Below, piece by piece: positions 24,330 through 34,078 of a DNA stretch of 64,000 nucleotides (positions within the stretch are counted from its first letter, which is position 1; every line of letters starts with the position of its first letter). Both the position numbers and the translations under genes were made by a program. Origin of the DNA: Thermacetogenium phaeum DSM 12270 (GTDB lineage: Bacteria; Bacillota; DSM-12270; Thermacetogeniales; Thermacetogeniaceae); the NCBI RefSeq assembly GCF_000305935.1, contig NC_018870.1, positions 1,668,001 to 1,732,000 of the forward strand. Direction: 5' to 3'. The notes under the pieces are model-generated. The model worked only from the letters and a program-made list of their open reading frames with translations. It searched no databases and had not been told where the DNA came from.

Positions 24330-26126
24330 TCAAACCCTGTGCAGGGCATCTATAATCTCCCTGAATATCCGGGCGGCACAGTTGCCGCCGGAACCTCCTC
24401 CTTCAACAAAGACTGCCACCGCCACCTGGGGAACATCCACAGGTGCATAACCGACAAACCAGGCATCAACGATGGGCCGTCCCTGCCGATCCACTTTGCC
24501 CGTCTCTGCTGAACCGGTTTTTCCTGCACATCCTATTCCCGGGAGACTGGCTTCACTACCCGTGCCGGAGTTCACGGCCAGCTCCATCATCCTTTGCAGT
24601 TCCCCGGCTACGGCTTGTGGAAGCACTCTACGGGCAGGTGGTCCCTCGATGGCCTGGAATTCTCCGCCTTTAGAATCGCCAATCCCTTTAACCAGGGAAG
24701 GGCGGATGTAAACCCCGCCCCGCGCCACAGTAGCGGCAAGCGCAGCCAGATTCACCGGAGCTATTCTGACTCCATCCTGCCCGAGGGCGGCATTACCCAG
24801 ATCACCGGGGAAAGATCCGATCCGCACCTCTCCTCCCCGCCAATCACCGGGAGGATAGCCGGCTATTCTTTCCTCCAGGCCGAGGAGGCGGGAGTAGTAT
24901 TCCAGCTTCTGGCGCCCCAGGCGCAGAGCCACCTCGACAAAAACCGGATTGCACGAACAGGCAAAGGCCTCCCTAAAAGAGAGGTTGCCGTGGCCATCTT
25001 GTTTCCAGCAGGAAATCCCTCCCCCTTGTTCAAAGGAATATTCCCCCTTGCAATGAAAAAGCTCTTCAGGCCGCACAACCCCCTCTGCCAGCGCCGCAGC
25101 GGCGACCACTATCTTGAAGACCGATCCGGGGTGTTGAAGGGAAAAGCAGCGGTCAAACTGGTCTCCTACCAGTGTTTTCTGGTCGTAGCCGGGTCGGCTG
25201 GCCGCCGCCAGAATCTCACCGGACCGGACGTCAACCACTGCTACCGCCCCCTTCACAACCCTTTCATCCATGACCCTTTCTACTACCTCCTGGACGCGGC
25301 GGTCCAGGGTCAGGACAACGTCTTTTCCCTTGACGGCAGACCCTCTCTCTCCGCTTATGCACAGATCTCTTCCCGGAATCGGCTTCAGCTTCCCATCGAC
25401 GAGGGCAACCAGATTCAATACCGTCTCAGGAGGAGCCAGCTCCTCATCATAGGCCGCTTCAATACCGGAAAGGCCGTGCTCTACCTCACCACTGAGAACG
25501 GAACCGCCTACAGTCCCGACCAGATGCCGCGCCAGGGAATTAGGCCCGTAGCGCTGAACCAAAGGCACGGCATAAACCCCCGGAATATTACTGCGGGAAA
25601 TCGGAGCAGCCTCCTCCTGCTCGACGGTACCCGGAAGAAAAAATGGCGCACCTTGCTGCAATGCCCGTTGAAAAATGTTAACCATCTCCGGTGTTCTGTA
25701 TTTTGGAGGCAATATTGAAAAAAGTTCTCCGCAGACCACAGCTGCAGCGCCCGACCGGTCGCCGGCCAAGGCAGGTTCTGAATGTCCGGAAGGGGTAAGA
25801 AGGGCGGGGAAGACGGCCACACCATAGCAGATACGGCTATCCAGCAGTGTCCTGCCCATCCGGTCGAGAACCGCTCCCCGCAAAAAATTACCTACAGGCA
25901 GCCTGATCGTCCGTTCCTGAACCGCTGCGGCTGCCAGTTCTCTGCCTTTGTACAACTGCAAGTAGGCGATCTTCCCCATTAAAAAGAGAAAGGCCGCCAG
26001 GACAAAAGAAGAAACAGGCCAGGCGGCGCTCTCGCCGCACCATGAAGGCACCCCCTGAAGAAAAACTTCCCCAGGTGTGGTAGCATGGTGCAGTGCCGGT
26101 ATATTTATACATGCTCTTATCCTCAT
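24330..26126 (-). CDS. Class B penicillin-binding protein (D,D-transpeptidase)
   Basis: A monofunctional peptidoglycan transpeptidase. One N-terminal membrane anchor (VLAAFLFLMGKIAYLQLYKG) is followed by a PBP dimerisation domain (RGAVLDRMGRTLLDS, PNSLARHLVGTVGG). The transpeptidase domain has the SxxK nucleophile in HPGSVFKIV, the SxN motif in CSCNP and the KTG motif in GCAGKTGSAET. Closest to the PBP2/SpoVD/PbpA group. The start is doubtful: in-frame codons before the anchor (26126 to about 26010) read unnaturally, whereas an ATG at 26043 in the next frame gives MVRRERRLACFFF, a typical class B leader, suggesting a one-base frameshift near 26001-26016. Last gene of the alaS-mltG run. Confidence 0.85.
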   Translation of the reverse strand: MRIRACINIPALHHATTPGEVFLQGVPSWCGESAAWPVSSFVLAAFLFLMGKIAYLQLYKGRELAAAAVQERTIRLPVGNFLRGAVLDRMGRTLLDSRICYGVAVFPALLTPSGHSEPALAGDRSGAAAVVCGELFSILPPKYRTPEMVNIFQRALQQGAPFFLPGTVEQEEAAPISRSNIPGVYAVPLVQRYGPNSLARHLVGTVGGSVLSGEVEHGLSGIEAAYDEELAPPETVLNLVALVDGKLKPIPGRDLCISGERGSAVKGKDVVLTLDRRVQEVVERVMDERVVKGAVAVVDVRSGEILAAASRPGYDQKTLVGDQFDRCFSLQHPGSVFKIVVAAAALAEGVVRPEELFHCKGEYSFEQGGGISCWKQDGHGNLSFREAFACSCNPVFVEVALRLGRQKLEYYSRLLGLEERIAGYPPGDWRGGEVRIGSFPGDLGNAALGQDGVRIAPVNLAALAATVARGGVYIRPSLVKGIGDSKGGEFQAIEGPPARRVLPQAVAGELQRMMELAVNSGTGSEASLPGIGCAGKTGSAETGKVDRQGRPIVDAWFVGYAPVDVPQVAVAVFVEGGGSGGNCAARIFREIIDALHRV

Positions 26127-26224
26127 TTCTCGACCGTTGCCATTCGCATCAGGAAAGTGAAAAGCCGGTAAAATAATCTTTTACCGGCCGGGAGAAAATT
26201 ATTGATGGGAGGTGCTTCAATTCA

Positions 26225-26392
26225 ATGAAGGGAACCACCACTAGCTGGATTGTTGCCGGATTAGGTGCTGTGGTCACCGGCGTAGGAATGCTGCTCCCGA
26301 AGGGGCGGACGAGAACAGCGGCCTTAAGCTTCGGTCTGGCACACGTTGCCCTGGGCCTTTCCGACATGCTGAGGCCAAGTGTACGCCGGTAA
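26225..26392 (+). CDS. Small membrane protein (55 aa)
   Basis: A 55-residue frame starting at ATG 26225 with GGGAGGTG ten bases upstream. It begins MKGTTTSWIVAGLGAVVTGV, has a hydrophobic first half, a central PKGRTRTAA loop and a second weakly hydrophobic stretch ending LSDMLRPSVRR. It is a lone plus-strand gene, ended by a perfect 34-base palindrome. Similar tiny proteins occur in Clostridia without known role (from memory). Confidence 0.7.
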   Translation: MKGTTTSWIVAGLGAVVTGVGMLLPKGRTRTAALSFGLAHVALGLSDMLRPSVRR

Positions 26393-26406
26393 GCTTCCTC
26401 CCAACT

Positions 26407-26440
26407 TTGCAGGGGGCACCTTTAAAGGTGCCCCCTGCAA
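26407..26440. terminator. Perfect palindromic bidirectional terminator
   Basis: A 34-base perfect palindrome (17-base arms, TTGCAGGGGGCACCTTT and its complement) lies directly between the small membrane-protein gene and the convergent mltG stop. It forms a very stable GC-rich hairpin. There is no long T-run on either side. Confidence 0.75.
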
Positions 26441-27499
26441 TCAATTCCCCTGGTAACGCCTCGCCGCCATCTGGTGCTCCCCGTATGTGGTGCTGAAATG
26501 ATGCGAGCCGTCACCGCGCGCGACGAAATATAAATAATCAACCTCGGCAGGGTACAAGACCGCCTTCAAAGAAGTCAGCCCAGGGTTGGCAATCGGCCCC
26601 GGCGGCAGCCCTTCATGCAGATAGGTGTTGTAGGGGGAGGGTGTGCGGAGGTCTTCATAAGTCAGGGTTTCCTTCTGTTTATTCAGTACGTATTGAACGG
26701 TGGCGCAGGACTCCAGCCGCATCCCCTGCCGCAGGCGGTTCAAAAAAACGGCGGCGATCAGGGGGCGCTCCTCATCCAGTTTAGCCTCCCGCTCCACAAT
26801 CGACGCCAGCGTTACCACATCCCTAGGCGAGAGTCCCAGCGCTCGCGCCCGTTCCTGCAACTCAGGGGTGAACACAGAAGAGAATCTTTCCAGCATCATC
26901 CCGATGATTTCTTCCGCCCTCATCCCCGGCCTCACTTCATAAGTGTCCGGAAAAAGGTATCCTTCCACGCGGCGGGCGCCTTGAGCGGACTTGTCCAAAA
27001 AGGGAAAAGAAAAATCACCGCGAGCCGCAGCCTCCTCAAAGAGAGCCCGCTCGACAATTCCTTCCCTTTCAAGCAAATCCCCTATCTGAGCCACAGTATA
27101 ACCCTCGGGAATTGTTATGCGATAACTGACAACCTTTCCTCTGCTGAGGCAATCAACAATCTCCCGCACCGACCAGGCATTGCTGATTCTGTAGACCCCC
27201 GCCTGCAGGCTTTTTTCCTTTCCCGTCATACGAACGTAGTAAACAAAAAAGGCGCTGCTTTTTATCAGCCCTTTTTCAGAAAGAGTATCCCCGATCTCTT
27301 TGAGCGTAGCCCCGTTCCTGATAGTAACTGTCTTCAGCAGCTGCTGAGATGGGGATACACAGACCGGAGACATCAGATAAGCCGCGGCAACCTGCAGCGC
27401 AATGCAGATAGTCCCGATTATCAAGATGACGGCACCAAACCGCACAGGATGAAGAAGCGGATTAATAACGGCACTCCATTTCTCCCTAATCTTCTCCAT
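26441..27499 (-). CDS. mltG: Endolytic murein transglycosylase MltG
   Basis: Cleaves nascent peptidoglycan strands at the membrane. One membrane segment near the N-terminus (FGAVILIIGTICIALQVAAAYL), then a LysM-like subdomain (TVTIRNGATLKEIGDTLSEKG). The YceG catalytic region follows, with EGYLFPDTYEV and the signature LASIVEREAKLDEERPLIAAV holding the catalytic glutamate, and a C-terminal YNTYLHEGLPPGPIANPG. The ATG at 27499 is chosen from homologue length; its ribosome site is weak. It is in the conserved Firmicute neighbourhood downstream of ruvX and DUF1292. Confidence 0.93.
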   Translation of the reverse strand: MEKIREKWSAVINPLLHPVRFGAVILIIGTICIALQVAAAYLMSPVCVSPSQQLLKTVTIRNGATLKEIGDTLSEKGLIKSSAFFVYYVRMTGKEKSLQAGVYRISNAWSVREIVDCLSRGKVVSYRITIPEGYTVAQIGDLLEREGIVERALFEEAAARGDFSFPFLDKSAQGARRVEGYLFPDTYEVRPGMRAEEIIGMMLERFSSVFTPELQERARALGLSPRDVVTLASIVEREAKLDEERPLIAAVFLNRLRQGMRLESCATVQYVLNKQKETLTYEDLRTPSPYNTYLHEGLPPGPIANPGLTSLKAVLYPAEVDYLYFVARGDGSHHFSTTYGEHQMAARRYQGN

Positions 27500-27587
27500 A
27501 GAAAATTGCCAGCTCTCTTCTCCCTTTTTAAAAATTATAACAAGCACCGCCGAATGCAACAATGTAATTAATGGAAGAAAAACGGCT

Positions 27588-29081
27588 TTAAAAAGAGGCC
27601 TCCGGTTCAGGCTGGGGCTGCTCGGACTGCGGTGGTTCGGGCGGCGGCTGTTCTGGCCGCGGTTGTTCAGGCGGCTGCTCCTCTTCTTCGATAGGCGGAG
27701 GCAAGACTTCTGAGACGGGCTTTGTGCCGACTCTCACTATTTCATTTACCGGCCTGTACAGGTCCCGTGAGATCAGCTTTCTTTCGTAGCCTGAGGAGCT
27801 TTTAATGGTACGGTAAAGCCGTACCTCGTAGCCTTTAACGCCGGACCTCTCAACGACGCTTTTACCCTCGTAAAGGTCGGGGTCCTCCTTCTTAATCACC
27901 TGTGGTTCAATAACCCTGTCTACGACGGTCTCCAGGGAGACAATCTTCCGGTCCCGCTTATTGCCGAATATTTTCACAGTCAACCTGCCGCCCTGAACAG
28001 ACGTGCGAATGCAGAGATAACTGGTGGTGTTGTTGCGGAACTTGAGATCGCAGCCGCCGTAAACGACGGTTGCATCCCGCCCCAAAGGGACGTAGGCGAC
28101 CGGCAGGGTATGGTTGCTCCTCTCTACTATCTCCAGACCGGCCAGCAAGGCTGTATTGTAGAGCGTCGAAGATACCTGACAGACCCCTCCTCCGAGGCCG
28201 GGCTGATACTGGTCATCAACGATAACCAGCGCTTCCCTGTAACCCTTCTCCTTGCTGCGCGGCCCCACAACCTCATTAAAAGAAAAGACCTCTCCGGGTT
28301 TGATCAAGGTGTTATTTAAGGCATCGGCTGCCACATGGATGTTGTAGGTTCTGTCGGTATTCTTGACGTCAAAATAAGTGCTATAAGATGAAAGCAGCCC
28401 GTTAATCCCCATCGCCGTAATATCGGCGGTACGGAGGCGTGGCTGCTTTTCCTGAAGTCTTACGTTCAGCTCACGGGTAAAAGGCTTCTTAAAAAGACTG
28501 AGGTCGTCCAAGGTGCCCTCGACATCCACGACCTTCCCCGCCTTCCCGGGAACAACAACTACTTCATCCTGATCGTTAATGACGAGGCGCGCGTCCTCTG
28601 GGGAAGAAATCATCTCACCTAACAGAGCTGTCAATTCTTTTTCAGCCCGACGGCGGTCCACCCTAATCTCCAGAGGTATGACCACCTGCGTCCGAAAGCC
28701 CTTCCAGAGCTGGCTGCAGCGCTCCCATACGTTACCAGATCTGCCCAGAAGGTAGGCGCGTCGAACGCTGGCAGCGGTGTCCACCGTAAAACCGAGGTGG
28801 CTTCTGGTTATCTCAAATTTTTTGCTATCGACCAACAGCTGAACAGGAGCTGCCAGGAATTCCCGGCCGAGCCGGGAGATCTGCCGTTCGGCCTCCTTCT
28901 CCGTTAAACCTCCCACCTTGACCCATTCAATCCGAACGCTGGGCAAGATTTTGCCCTGCCAGGTGAAAAAGATAAATAATACCCCACCCAGCAGAACCAG
29001 AAAAAGGATCAGAACACTTCCCCAGATCACCCCGGAATTTATTCTTCTCGGCAAAGGTGCCTTCCTCCTCGCTCCTTCCAA
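27588..29081 (-). CDS. VanW-family protein with peptidoglycan-binding and G5 domains
   Basis: A 497-residue membrane-anchored wall protein. Membrane helix at about residues 18-40, then a YoaR-type peptidoglycan-binding-4 domain (about 50-200). The VanW domain follows (about 210-350: NIHVAADALNNTLIKPGEVFSFN, GGGVCQVSSTLYNTALLAGL and ERSNHTLPVAYVP), then a G5-like domain (about 370-450) and a proline/glutamate-rich tail (PPPIEEEEQPPEQPRPEQPP). The TTG at 29081 follows GAGGGAAG. Function unproven; some relatives are linked to glycopeptide resistance clusters, but most, as here, sit in ordinary cell-wall operons. Confidence 0.9.
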   Translation of the reverse strand: MEGARRKAPLPRRINSGVIWGSVLILFLVLLGGVLFIFFTWQGKILPSVRIEWVKVGGLTEKEAERQISRLGREFLAAPVQLLVDSKKFEITRSHLGFTVDTAASVRRAYLLGRSGNVWERCSQLWKGFRTQVVIPLEIRVDRRRAEKELTALLGEMISSPEDARLVINDQDEVVVVPGKAGKVVDVEGTLDDLSLFKKPFTRELNVRLQEKQPRLRTADITAMGINGLLSSYSTYFDVKNTDRTYNIHVAADALNNTLIKPGEVFSFNEVVGPRSKEKGYREALVIVDDQYQPGLGGGVCQVSSTLYNTALLAGLEIVERSNHTLPVAYVPLGRDATVVYGGCDLKFRNNTTSYLCIRTSVQGGRLTVKIFGNKRDRKIVSLETVVDRVIEPQVIKKEDPDLYEGKSVVERSGVKGYEVRLYRTIKSSSGYERKLISRDLYRPVNEIVRVGTKPVSEVLPPPIEEEEQPPEQPRPEQPPPEPPQSEQPQPEPEASF

Positions 29082-29141
29082 GCTTCCCTCTATCAGCTAT
29101 ACGAGAAAAAACAACCGCGTGTTACAAGGAACTGCTCATTT

Positions 29142-29411
29142 TTAGGCGTCCTTACCAATCATCTCTTCATAGGCATCGGCGACCCGCTCCCACTCCTCAT
29201 CATCCTCGATGTCGCAGAGGATCTCCTCCCCATTTTCGTCCCGATCGTACTTGAGGATGATGGCTTCATCCTCACCCACAGGCTGAAGAACGGCATACTC
29301 TCCACCGTCAAGGGTTATCTTTTCCAGGAAGATGAATTCGTGCTCCTGTCCGTCATCATCTGTAAGCACAAAGATATCCTCTTCGCCGAATTCCCTCTCA
29401 TCAAAATCCAC
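29142..29411 (-). CDS. DUF1292 protein (YrzB-like)
   Basis: 89 residues, strongly acidic. LTDDDGQEHEFIFLEKITLDG and EYAVLQPVGEDEAIILKYDRDENGEE match the DUF1292 family, which follows alaS-ireB-ruvX in many Firmicutes (yrzB in Bacillus). The GTG at 29411 has GGAGGTG eight bases upstream. Function unknown. Confidence 0.9.
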   Translation of the reverse strand: MDFDEREFGEEDIFVLTDDDGQEHEFIFLEKITLDGGEYAVLQPVGEDEAIILKYDRDENGEEILCDIEDDEEWERVADAYEEMIGKDA

Positions 29412-29485
29412 GCTGTTTGCACCTCCATTATTGTTGCTAAATTCATTATTTCCTCTCTCTTGCGAAAATACCCATTCTCTTATTT

Positions 29486-29914
29486 CTAACCTTCCACCCC
29501 CTCAATTCTCCTCCAGTTTAAGTAGGATTCAAGGAGCAGGCAGGCCGCAACCCGATCGATCACCCGGCGCCTGCGGCGCCGCTCCATATTCCCCTCCAGC
29601 AAAGCTTTTTCTGCCGCCACGGTGGTTAGCCGTTCATCCCAGAAGCACACCGGAACCCCGCTTTTCTTCTGCAGCTCCCTGCCAAAAGCGGCGTATTCCT
29701 CCGCGTGCCGTCCCGGAGTGCCGTTGAGATTGCGCGGGTAACCGATGACTATCTCCGTCACCCCATACTCCCGCACCAGGCTGCAGATCGCCTCCAGATC
29801 GGCCTCAGCCCCGATCCGTTCGAGGGTCTTCAGAGCCTGCGCCGTTATCCCCATTTCGTCGCTGATGGCGATACCGATTCTTTTTTGCCCCATATCAATC
29901 CCTAAGACTCTCAT
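29486..29914 (-). CDS. ruvX: Holliday-junction resolvase-like nuclease YqgF/RuvX
   Basis: An RNase H-fold protein of 142 residues implicated in pre-16S rRNA 5'-end maturation in Escherichia coli. Catalytic features: LGIDMGQKRIGIAISD at the start, IVIGYPRNLNGTPG in the middle, and FWDERLTT with the conserved acidic residue, ending in VIDRVAACLLLESYL. It starts 11 bases after the aldo/keto reductase stop; the ATG at 29914 is favoured over one codon earlier. Confidence 0.93.
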   Translation of the reverse strand: MRVLGIDMGQKRIGIAISDEMGITAQALKTLERIGAEADLEAICSLVREYGVTEIVIGYPRNLNGTPGRHAEEYAAFGRELQKKSGVPVCFWDERLTTVAAEKALLEGNMERRRRRRVIDRVAACLLLESYLNWRRIEGVEG

Positions 29915-29925
29915 CAAACACCCTC

Positions 29926-30876
29926 TCAGTAAACTTTAATGTAAAAAAAAGGGCAGGCAGCAGCGCAGTAACCGCAGAGAAGGCATTCATCATCATGAAC
30001 GTGCATCTTTCCGTCGGGTCCCAAGAACAACGCTCCCTGCGGGCAGCAGGAAGCACATTTTCCACACCCTTCACACCAGGGATCGATATGCAGCCGGCGT
30101 TCGGTCGTGCCGGCATTCTTCAAGTCATCCGGAACGGGAAGGCCAGAGGCAAGCCGGACGTTGACGTCGATCTCCCGGAGGGTTCTCATGCCGATGGCCA
30201 CAGATGCCGCAAAGGTTCGGCCAAAAGCAAACCTCAGGGCCTCCTCCGCTTGAGACAAAAGGTGGCCTCCCCCCAGGGCCTTCATCAAGTAAATGCCTTT
30301 CCCGGCGGCCGCAGCTTTGATCAGGGCTTCCTCCATATCCCGCAGGGTTCCATCCTGCAACCCCAAACCACGGATATTGAAGAGGGGATGGATGACCTCT
30401 ATTTCCGGAAATTCAAGGGCCGCCCTGACAGCAGCTACCCTGTGAGTGGAGATGCCTACGGCTCTCACCAGCCCCTTCTCTTTCGCTTCCAAGAGATAAT
30501 CCAGGGCCCCTCTGTGCCCCCTGATAGTAAGAGCCGATTCCTGCTCGTGAAGGAGGAAAACGTCGATATAGTCCCGGTCGATCTCCTTGCGGGCTTTTTC
30601 CAGGCTGGCCGCCATCTCCTCTGCAGTCACCGCATAGGACTTAGTGGCAATAATCAGCTCTTTACCGCCGGCGCTGCGCAGGAGCCGTCTCAAGTAAGGA
30701 TAGGTTTCGTAGATCTCGGCGGTATCAAAAAAATTAACCCCCTGCTCAACGGCATATTCAAGGAGCGATACGCCTTCAGCAAGAGGTAAGTTCGCCTGCA
30801 GCGGCCCAAGTGTGAGAAGGCCAAAGCAAAGCCGCGATACCTTAAGGCCTGTGCTCCCAAGTGTGCAGTACAGCAT
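29926..30876 (-). CDS. Aldo/keto reductase with C-terminal 2[4Fe-4S] ferredoxin domain
   Basis: 316 residues. The barrel part (1-255) has the AKR features DTAEIYETYPYL (catalytic Asp and Tyr), ATKSY (Lys) and LLHEQ (His). The last 55 residues carry two CxxCxxCxxxC clusters: CEGCGKCASCCP and CLLCGYCAAACP, so it can exchange electrons through two iron-sulfur centres. Similar fusions are frequent in anaerobic Clostridia; the substrate is unknown. It directly follows ireB with no gap and is not usually part of the alaS-ireB-ruvX run. Confidence 0.92.
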   Translation of the reverse strand: MLYCTLGSTGLKVSRLCFGLLTLGPLQANLPLAEGVSLLEYAVEQGVNFFDTAEIYETYPYLRRLLRSAGGKELIIATKSYAVTAEEMAASLEKARKEIDRDYIDVFLLHEQESALTIRGHRGALDYLLEAKEKGLVRAVGISTHRVAAVRAALEFPEIEVIHPLFNIRGLGLQDGTLRDMEEALIKAAAAGKGIYLMKALGGGHLLSQAEEALRFAFGRTFAASVAIGMRTLREIDVNVRLASGLPVPDDLKNAGTTERRLHIDPWCEGCGKCASCCPQGALFLGPDGKMHVHDDECLLCGYCAAACPFFYIKVY

Positions 30877-31140
30877 TTAATCGCCTTTCTCAAGGTAGCT
30901 CTTAACGAGCTCCTCTAGGAGTTCGTCCCTCTCGAATTTTCGGATGATGTTCCTGGCATTGCAGTGGCTGGTGATGTAAGCCGGATCGCCTGACAAAAGA
31001 TAACCGACCAGCTGGTCGATGGGATTGTAGCCTTTTTCCTTTAAGGCGGAATACACTACCTTCAAGGCTTCCCGCGCCGAACCGCTCCCCTCTTCGCGGA
31101 CTTTAAAGGCCATTGTTTTATCCAGTTCGTCACCCGGCAT
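30877..31140 (-). CDS. ireB: IreB-family regulatory phosphoprotein (UPF0297)
   Basis: About 87 residues; the block [19 protein letters not shown], then [27 protein letters not shown], is the UPF0297/IreB signature. In Enterococcus IreB is phosphorylated by the PASTA kinase IreK and influences cephalosporin resistance. The ATG at 31140 gives the normal size and has GGGGGTGA eight bases upstream; [11 protein letters not shown] then carries the threonine near the N-terminus, as in homologues. Located immediately after alaS, as in most Firmicutes. Confidence 0.92.
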   Translation of the reverse strand: MPGDELDKTMAFKVREEGSGSAREALKVVYSALKEKGYNPIDQLVGYLLSGDPAYITSHCNARNIIRKFERDELLEELVKSYLEKGD

Positions 31141-31226
31141 TACGGTCGTCACCCCCGTCGCGTCGGTGTCTTTTTTATTATTATTATTCACTACCCGGCG
31201 CAATCCTTCCGTTTCCAATAACCTTT

Positions 31227-33863
31227 TTAATGCTGAAGCTGCCGGAGCAGAATTTCTCTGCCTTTGGAAAGGGCTTCATTCAGGCGGGCAGTATTCTTCC
31301 CCCCCGCCTGGGCCATTTCTGGCCTGCCCCCGCCCCCTCCGTCGACGATACGGGCGACTTCCTTGATCAACTTGCCGGCATGAAGGCCGCGGCTCTTGAC
31401 AAGATCGCCGGTGACAAAGCTGACAAGACCGACCTTGTTGTCGAACAGGCTGCCCAGGATGGCCACACCCGATCCCAGCCGCTCTTTTAAAATATCCCCC
31501 AGAGAACGAAGGCTTTCCATATCGCTGGCGGGCACCTGCGCAGCCAGCAGCTTAACACCGTCCACTTCGACAACCTTGTCGAGAAGTCCGTCCGCTTCGC
31601 GGAGCATTATCCTTGCGCGCAACTGCTCCAATTCTTTATCCTTTTCATGCAGCTGATGCACCAGCTGCTCGATCTTACCGGTAATGTTATCCGGATCCAC
31701 CTTGAGAAATTCGGAAATATCCCGAACTGTTTTATCCTGCTTTCTCCAGAAGTGGAGAAGCGCTTCCCCGGTGAGGGCTTCAATCCGCCTCACCCCCGTC
31801 CCGATACCACCTTCTGAAGTAATCTTAAAAAGCGCCAGCTCGCTCGTCCGGCGGACATGGGTGCCGCCGCAGAGCTCCTTGCTGAAGTTGCCGATCTCCA
31901 CAACCCTGACGACATCCCCGTACTTTTCCCCAAAAAGAGCTATGGCATCACGAACACGGGGGTCATCGCGCCTGGCCTCAAAGGTATTGACGATGAGATT
32001 ATCCAGGATTTTCTCATTGACAAGTTCCTCAACACGCTCAATTTCCTCCGGAGAAAGGGGCGCAAAATGGGAAAAGTCGAAGCGCAGCCGGTCCGGGGCG
32101 ACCAGCGATCCCATCTGCTGAACGTGATCCCCCAGCACCTCCCTTAAAGCCTTGTGCAGGAGGTGGGTCGCCGTATGGTTACGGGCGGTTGCCAGCCTCA
32201 GCTTTTCATCAACCTGAGCCAGCACCAGGTCGTCCTTACGGATTATCCCCCTGATGACGCGCCCGTAGTGGACGATGACGTCATCCGGTGTCCTTTTTGT
32301 ATCGCTGACTGCAATCTCTCCTGCGGGGCCGGAGATGATCCCCCGGTCACCTACCTGCCCGCCCCCTTCAGGATAAAAAGAAGTCCTTTCGAGTACGATC
32401 TCCACATCTTCCCCTTCGGAAGCCTCTCCCTTCTCCTCTCCCTTACTTAAAAGAGCCTGAATCTGAGAGCTGGTAGACAGGCTGGCATACCCCTGAAAGT
32501 CGGTTTTGCTGCACCGGTACGCCGTACAGACCCCAAAACTGTTGATTGGTGCGGTCTCCAGCCAGGCGGCACGGGCCTTCTGGCGCTGCTTCTCCATAGA
32601 CGACCGGAACCCATCCATATCCACAGAAAGTCCCCGCTCCGCCAGGATCTCCTGGGTCAGCTCCAAAGGAAACCCAAAGGTATCGTAAAGCCGGAAGGCA
32701 ACCCCTCCGGGCAGACTCTTCTCCCCTGTCTTCTCGAACTTTTCCAGGTACTCCTCGAGAATTTGGAGCCCCTGCTCCAGGGTTCCCACAAAGCGCTCCT
32801 CTTCCAGGGCAACTATCTTCTGGATGTAATCGCTGCGCTCGGCCAGCTCACGGTAGTGATCCCCGTAAAGGGAGATTACCCTCCCCGTAATCCGGCTGAA
32901 AAATGCTCCTGTTATTCCCACCAGCCTGCCGTAGCGCACTGCCCGGCGCAGAATGCGCCGTAGCACATATCCCCTTCCTTCATTGGAGGGAAGCACCCCG
33001 TCGCCGATTAAAAATGCCACCGCCCTTGCGTGGTCGGCAATCACTTTTAAAGCGACATCGCTCTTCGGATCGGCTCTGTAGCTGATTCCCGCAATGGCAG
33101 ACACCTCCTTGATCAGGGGGAAGAGGAGGTCGGTCTCAAAGTTATTTGGCACCCCCTGAACGACTGAGGCAATCCGCTCCAGCCCCATACCGGTGTCGAT
33201 GTTCTGGCGCGGCAGTTCGGTGAAGTTCCCTTCCTCGTCACGATTAAACTCCATAAAGACGAGGTTCCACAACTCCAGATACCTGTCGCATTCGCAGTCC
33301 ACACCGCAGTCAGGGGAACCGCAGCCGCGCTCCGGCCCCAGATCGATAAGGATCTCCGAGCAAGGGCCGCAGGGCCCTACAGGGCCTGCCTCCCAGAAGT
33401 TAGTCTCCTTTCCTAAAGGGACAATTCTCTCCCTGGGAACACCTATCGAATCGTGCCAAATATCGGCCGCCTCCTGGTCATCGCGATAAACGGTAATCCA
33501 CAGGTCTTTAGGGGACAGCCCCATTTCCCTGGTAAGGTATTCCCAGGCCCAGGCAATGGCCTCCTTTTTAAAATAGTCTCCGAAGGAGAAGTTCCCCAAC
33601 ATTTCAAAGAAGGTGTGGTGGCGCGCCGTCCTCCCTACAGCCTCCAGATCCTGTGTCCGCAGACACTTCTGAGAAGTCGTCACCCGGGGATGCGGCGGCT
33701 GCGCCTTCCCCAGAAAGTAGGGCTTGAAGGGAACCATCCCGGCAACCACCAGAAGCAGGCTGGGGTCATCCTTCAGCACAAGTGAAGCGCTCGGAAGAAT
33801 CAGATGGTCATGCCCGCTAAAAAATTTGAGAAATTTGTCCCTTAATTCCGCACCGGTTGGCAA
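31227..33863 (-). CDS. alaS: Alanyl-tRNA synthetase
   Basis: An 878-residue class II synthetase. The catalytic core (about 1-360) includes [20 protein letters not shown] and [17 protein letters not shown]. The editing domain has [11 protein letters not shown] and the zinc/editing [11 protein letters not shown]-terminal coiled coil and DHHA1 domain ends in [14 protein letters not shown]. The TTG at 33863 is used, with AGGAGTG seven bases upstream. A consensus promoter is 40 bases upstream. I found no T-box leader, and the short distance leaves no room for one. Confidence 0.97.
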   Translation of the reverse strand: MPTGAELRDKFLKFFSGHDHLILPSASLVLKDDPSLLLVVAGMVPFKPYFLGKAQPPHPRVTTSQKCLRTQDLEAVGRTARHHTFFEMLGNFSFGDYFKKEAIAWAWEYLTREMGLSPKDLWITVYRDDQEAADIWHDSIGVPRERIVPLGKETNFWEAGPVGPCGPCSEILIDLGPERGCGSPDCGVDCECDRYLELWNLVFMEFNRDEEGNFTELPRQNIDTGMGLERIASVVQGVPNNFETDLLFPLIKEVSAIAGISYRADPKSDVALKVIADHARAVAFLIGDGVLPSNEGRGYVLRRILRRAVRYGRLVGITGAFFSRITGRVISLYGDHYRELAERSDYIQKIVALEEERFVGTLEQGLQILEEYLEKFEKTGEKSLPGGVAFRLYDTFGFPLELTQEILAERGLSVDMDGFRSSMEKQRQKARAAWLETAPINSFGVCTAYRCSKTDFQGYASLSTSSQIQALLSKGEEKGEASEGEDVEIVLERTSFYPEGGGQVGDRGIISGPAGEIAVSDTKRTPDDVIVHYGRVIRGIIRKDDLVLAQVDEKLRLATARNHTATHLLHKALREVLGDHVQQMGSLVAPDRLRFDFSHFAPLSPEEIERVEELVNEKILDNLIVNTFEARRDDPRVRDAIALFGEKYGDVVRVVEIGNFSKELCGGTHVRRTSELALFKITSEGGIGTGVRRIEALTGEALLHFWRKQDKTVRDISEFLKVDPDNITGKIEQLVHQLHEKDKELEQLRARIMLREADGLLDKVVEVDGVKLLAAQVPASDMESLRSLGDILKERLGSGVAILGSLFDNKVGLVSFVTGDLVKSRGLHAGKLIKEVARIVDGGGGGRPEMAQAGGKNTARLNEALSKGREILLRQLQH

Positions 33864-33901
33864 AACAGAACACTCCTAAATTATTGCTGATTTTCAGGCT
33901 C

Positions 33902-33931
33902 ATTATAGTATATTGTTTCAGTTATTGTCAA
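33902..33931 (-). promoter_or_regulatory. Consensus sigma-A promoter of alaS
   Basis: On the minus strand TTGACA (33931-33926) and TATAAT (33907-33902) are separated by 18 bases; both boxes are perfect. Transcription would begin about 30 bases before the alaS TTG. Confidence 0.85.
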
Positions 33932-34078
33932 TGAAGCCAAGTCTCCCCTGAAACCTTAACGGCGTTTGCCTTTGAAGGGCCGGGAGAGCTTCACAGCTCC
34001 TTCTATGCAATCTGATCGCGTGATACCTATTGTGCATGAACGAATTTCTGCTGTACTCTGAGACGAAGTAAATAATAT

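Noticed and set aside
24594-25718. Long plus-strand frame opposite the penicillin-binding protein
   Set aside because: Shadow of the minus-strand gene, which has all three transpeptidase motifs.
33981-34000. Terminator of the defence operon at the GAGCT/AGCTC hairpin
   Set aside because: A five-base stem without a T-run about 80 bases past the stop is too weak to call.
33864-34078. T-box leader for alaS
   Set aside because: A consensus sigma-A promoter lies 40 bases before the start codon, leaving a leader of about 30 bases, and no conserved T-box sequence is visible.
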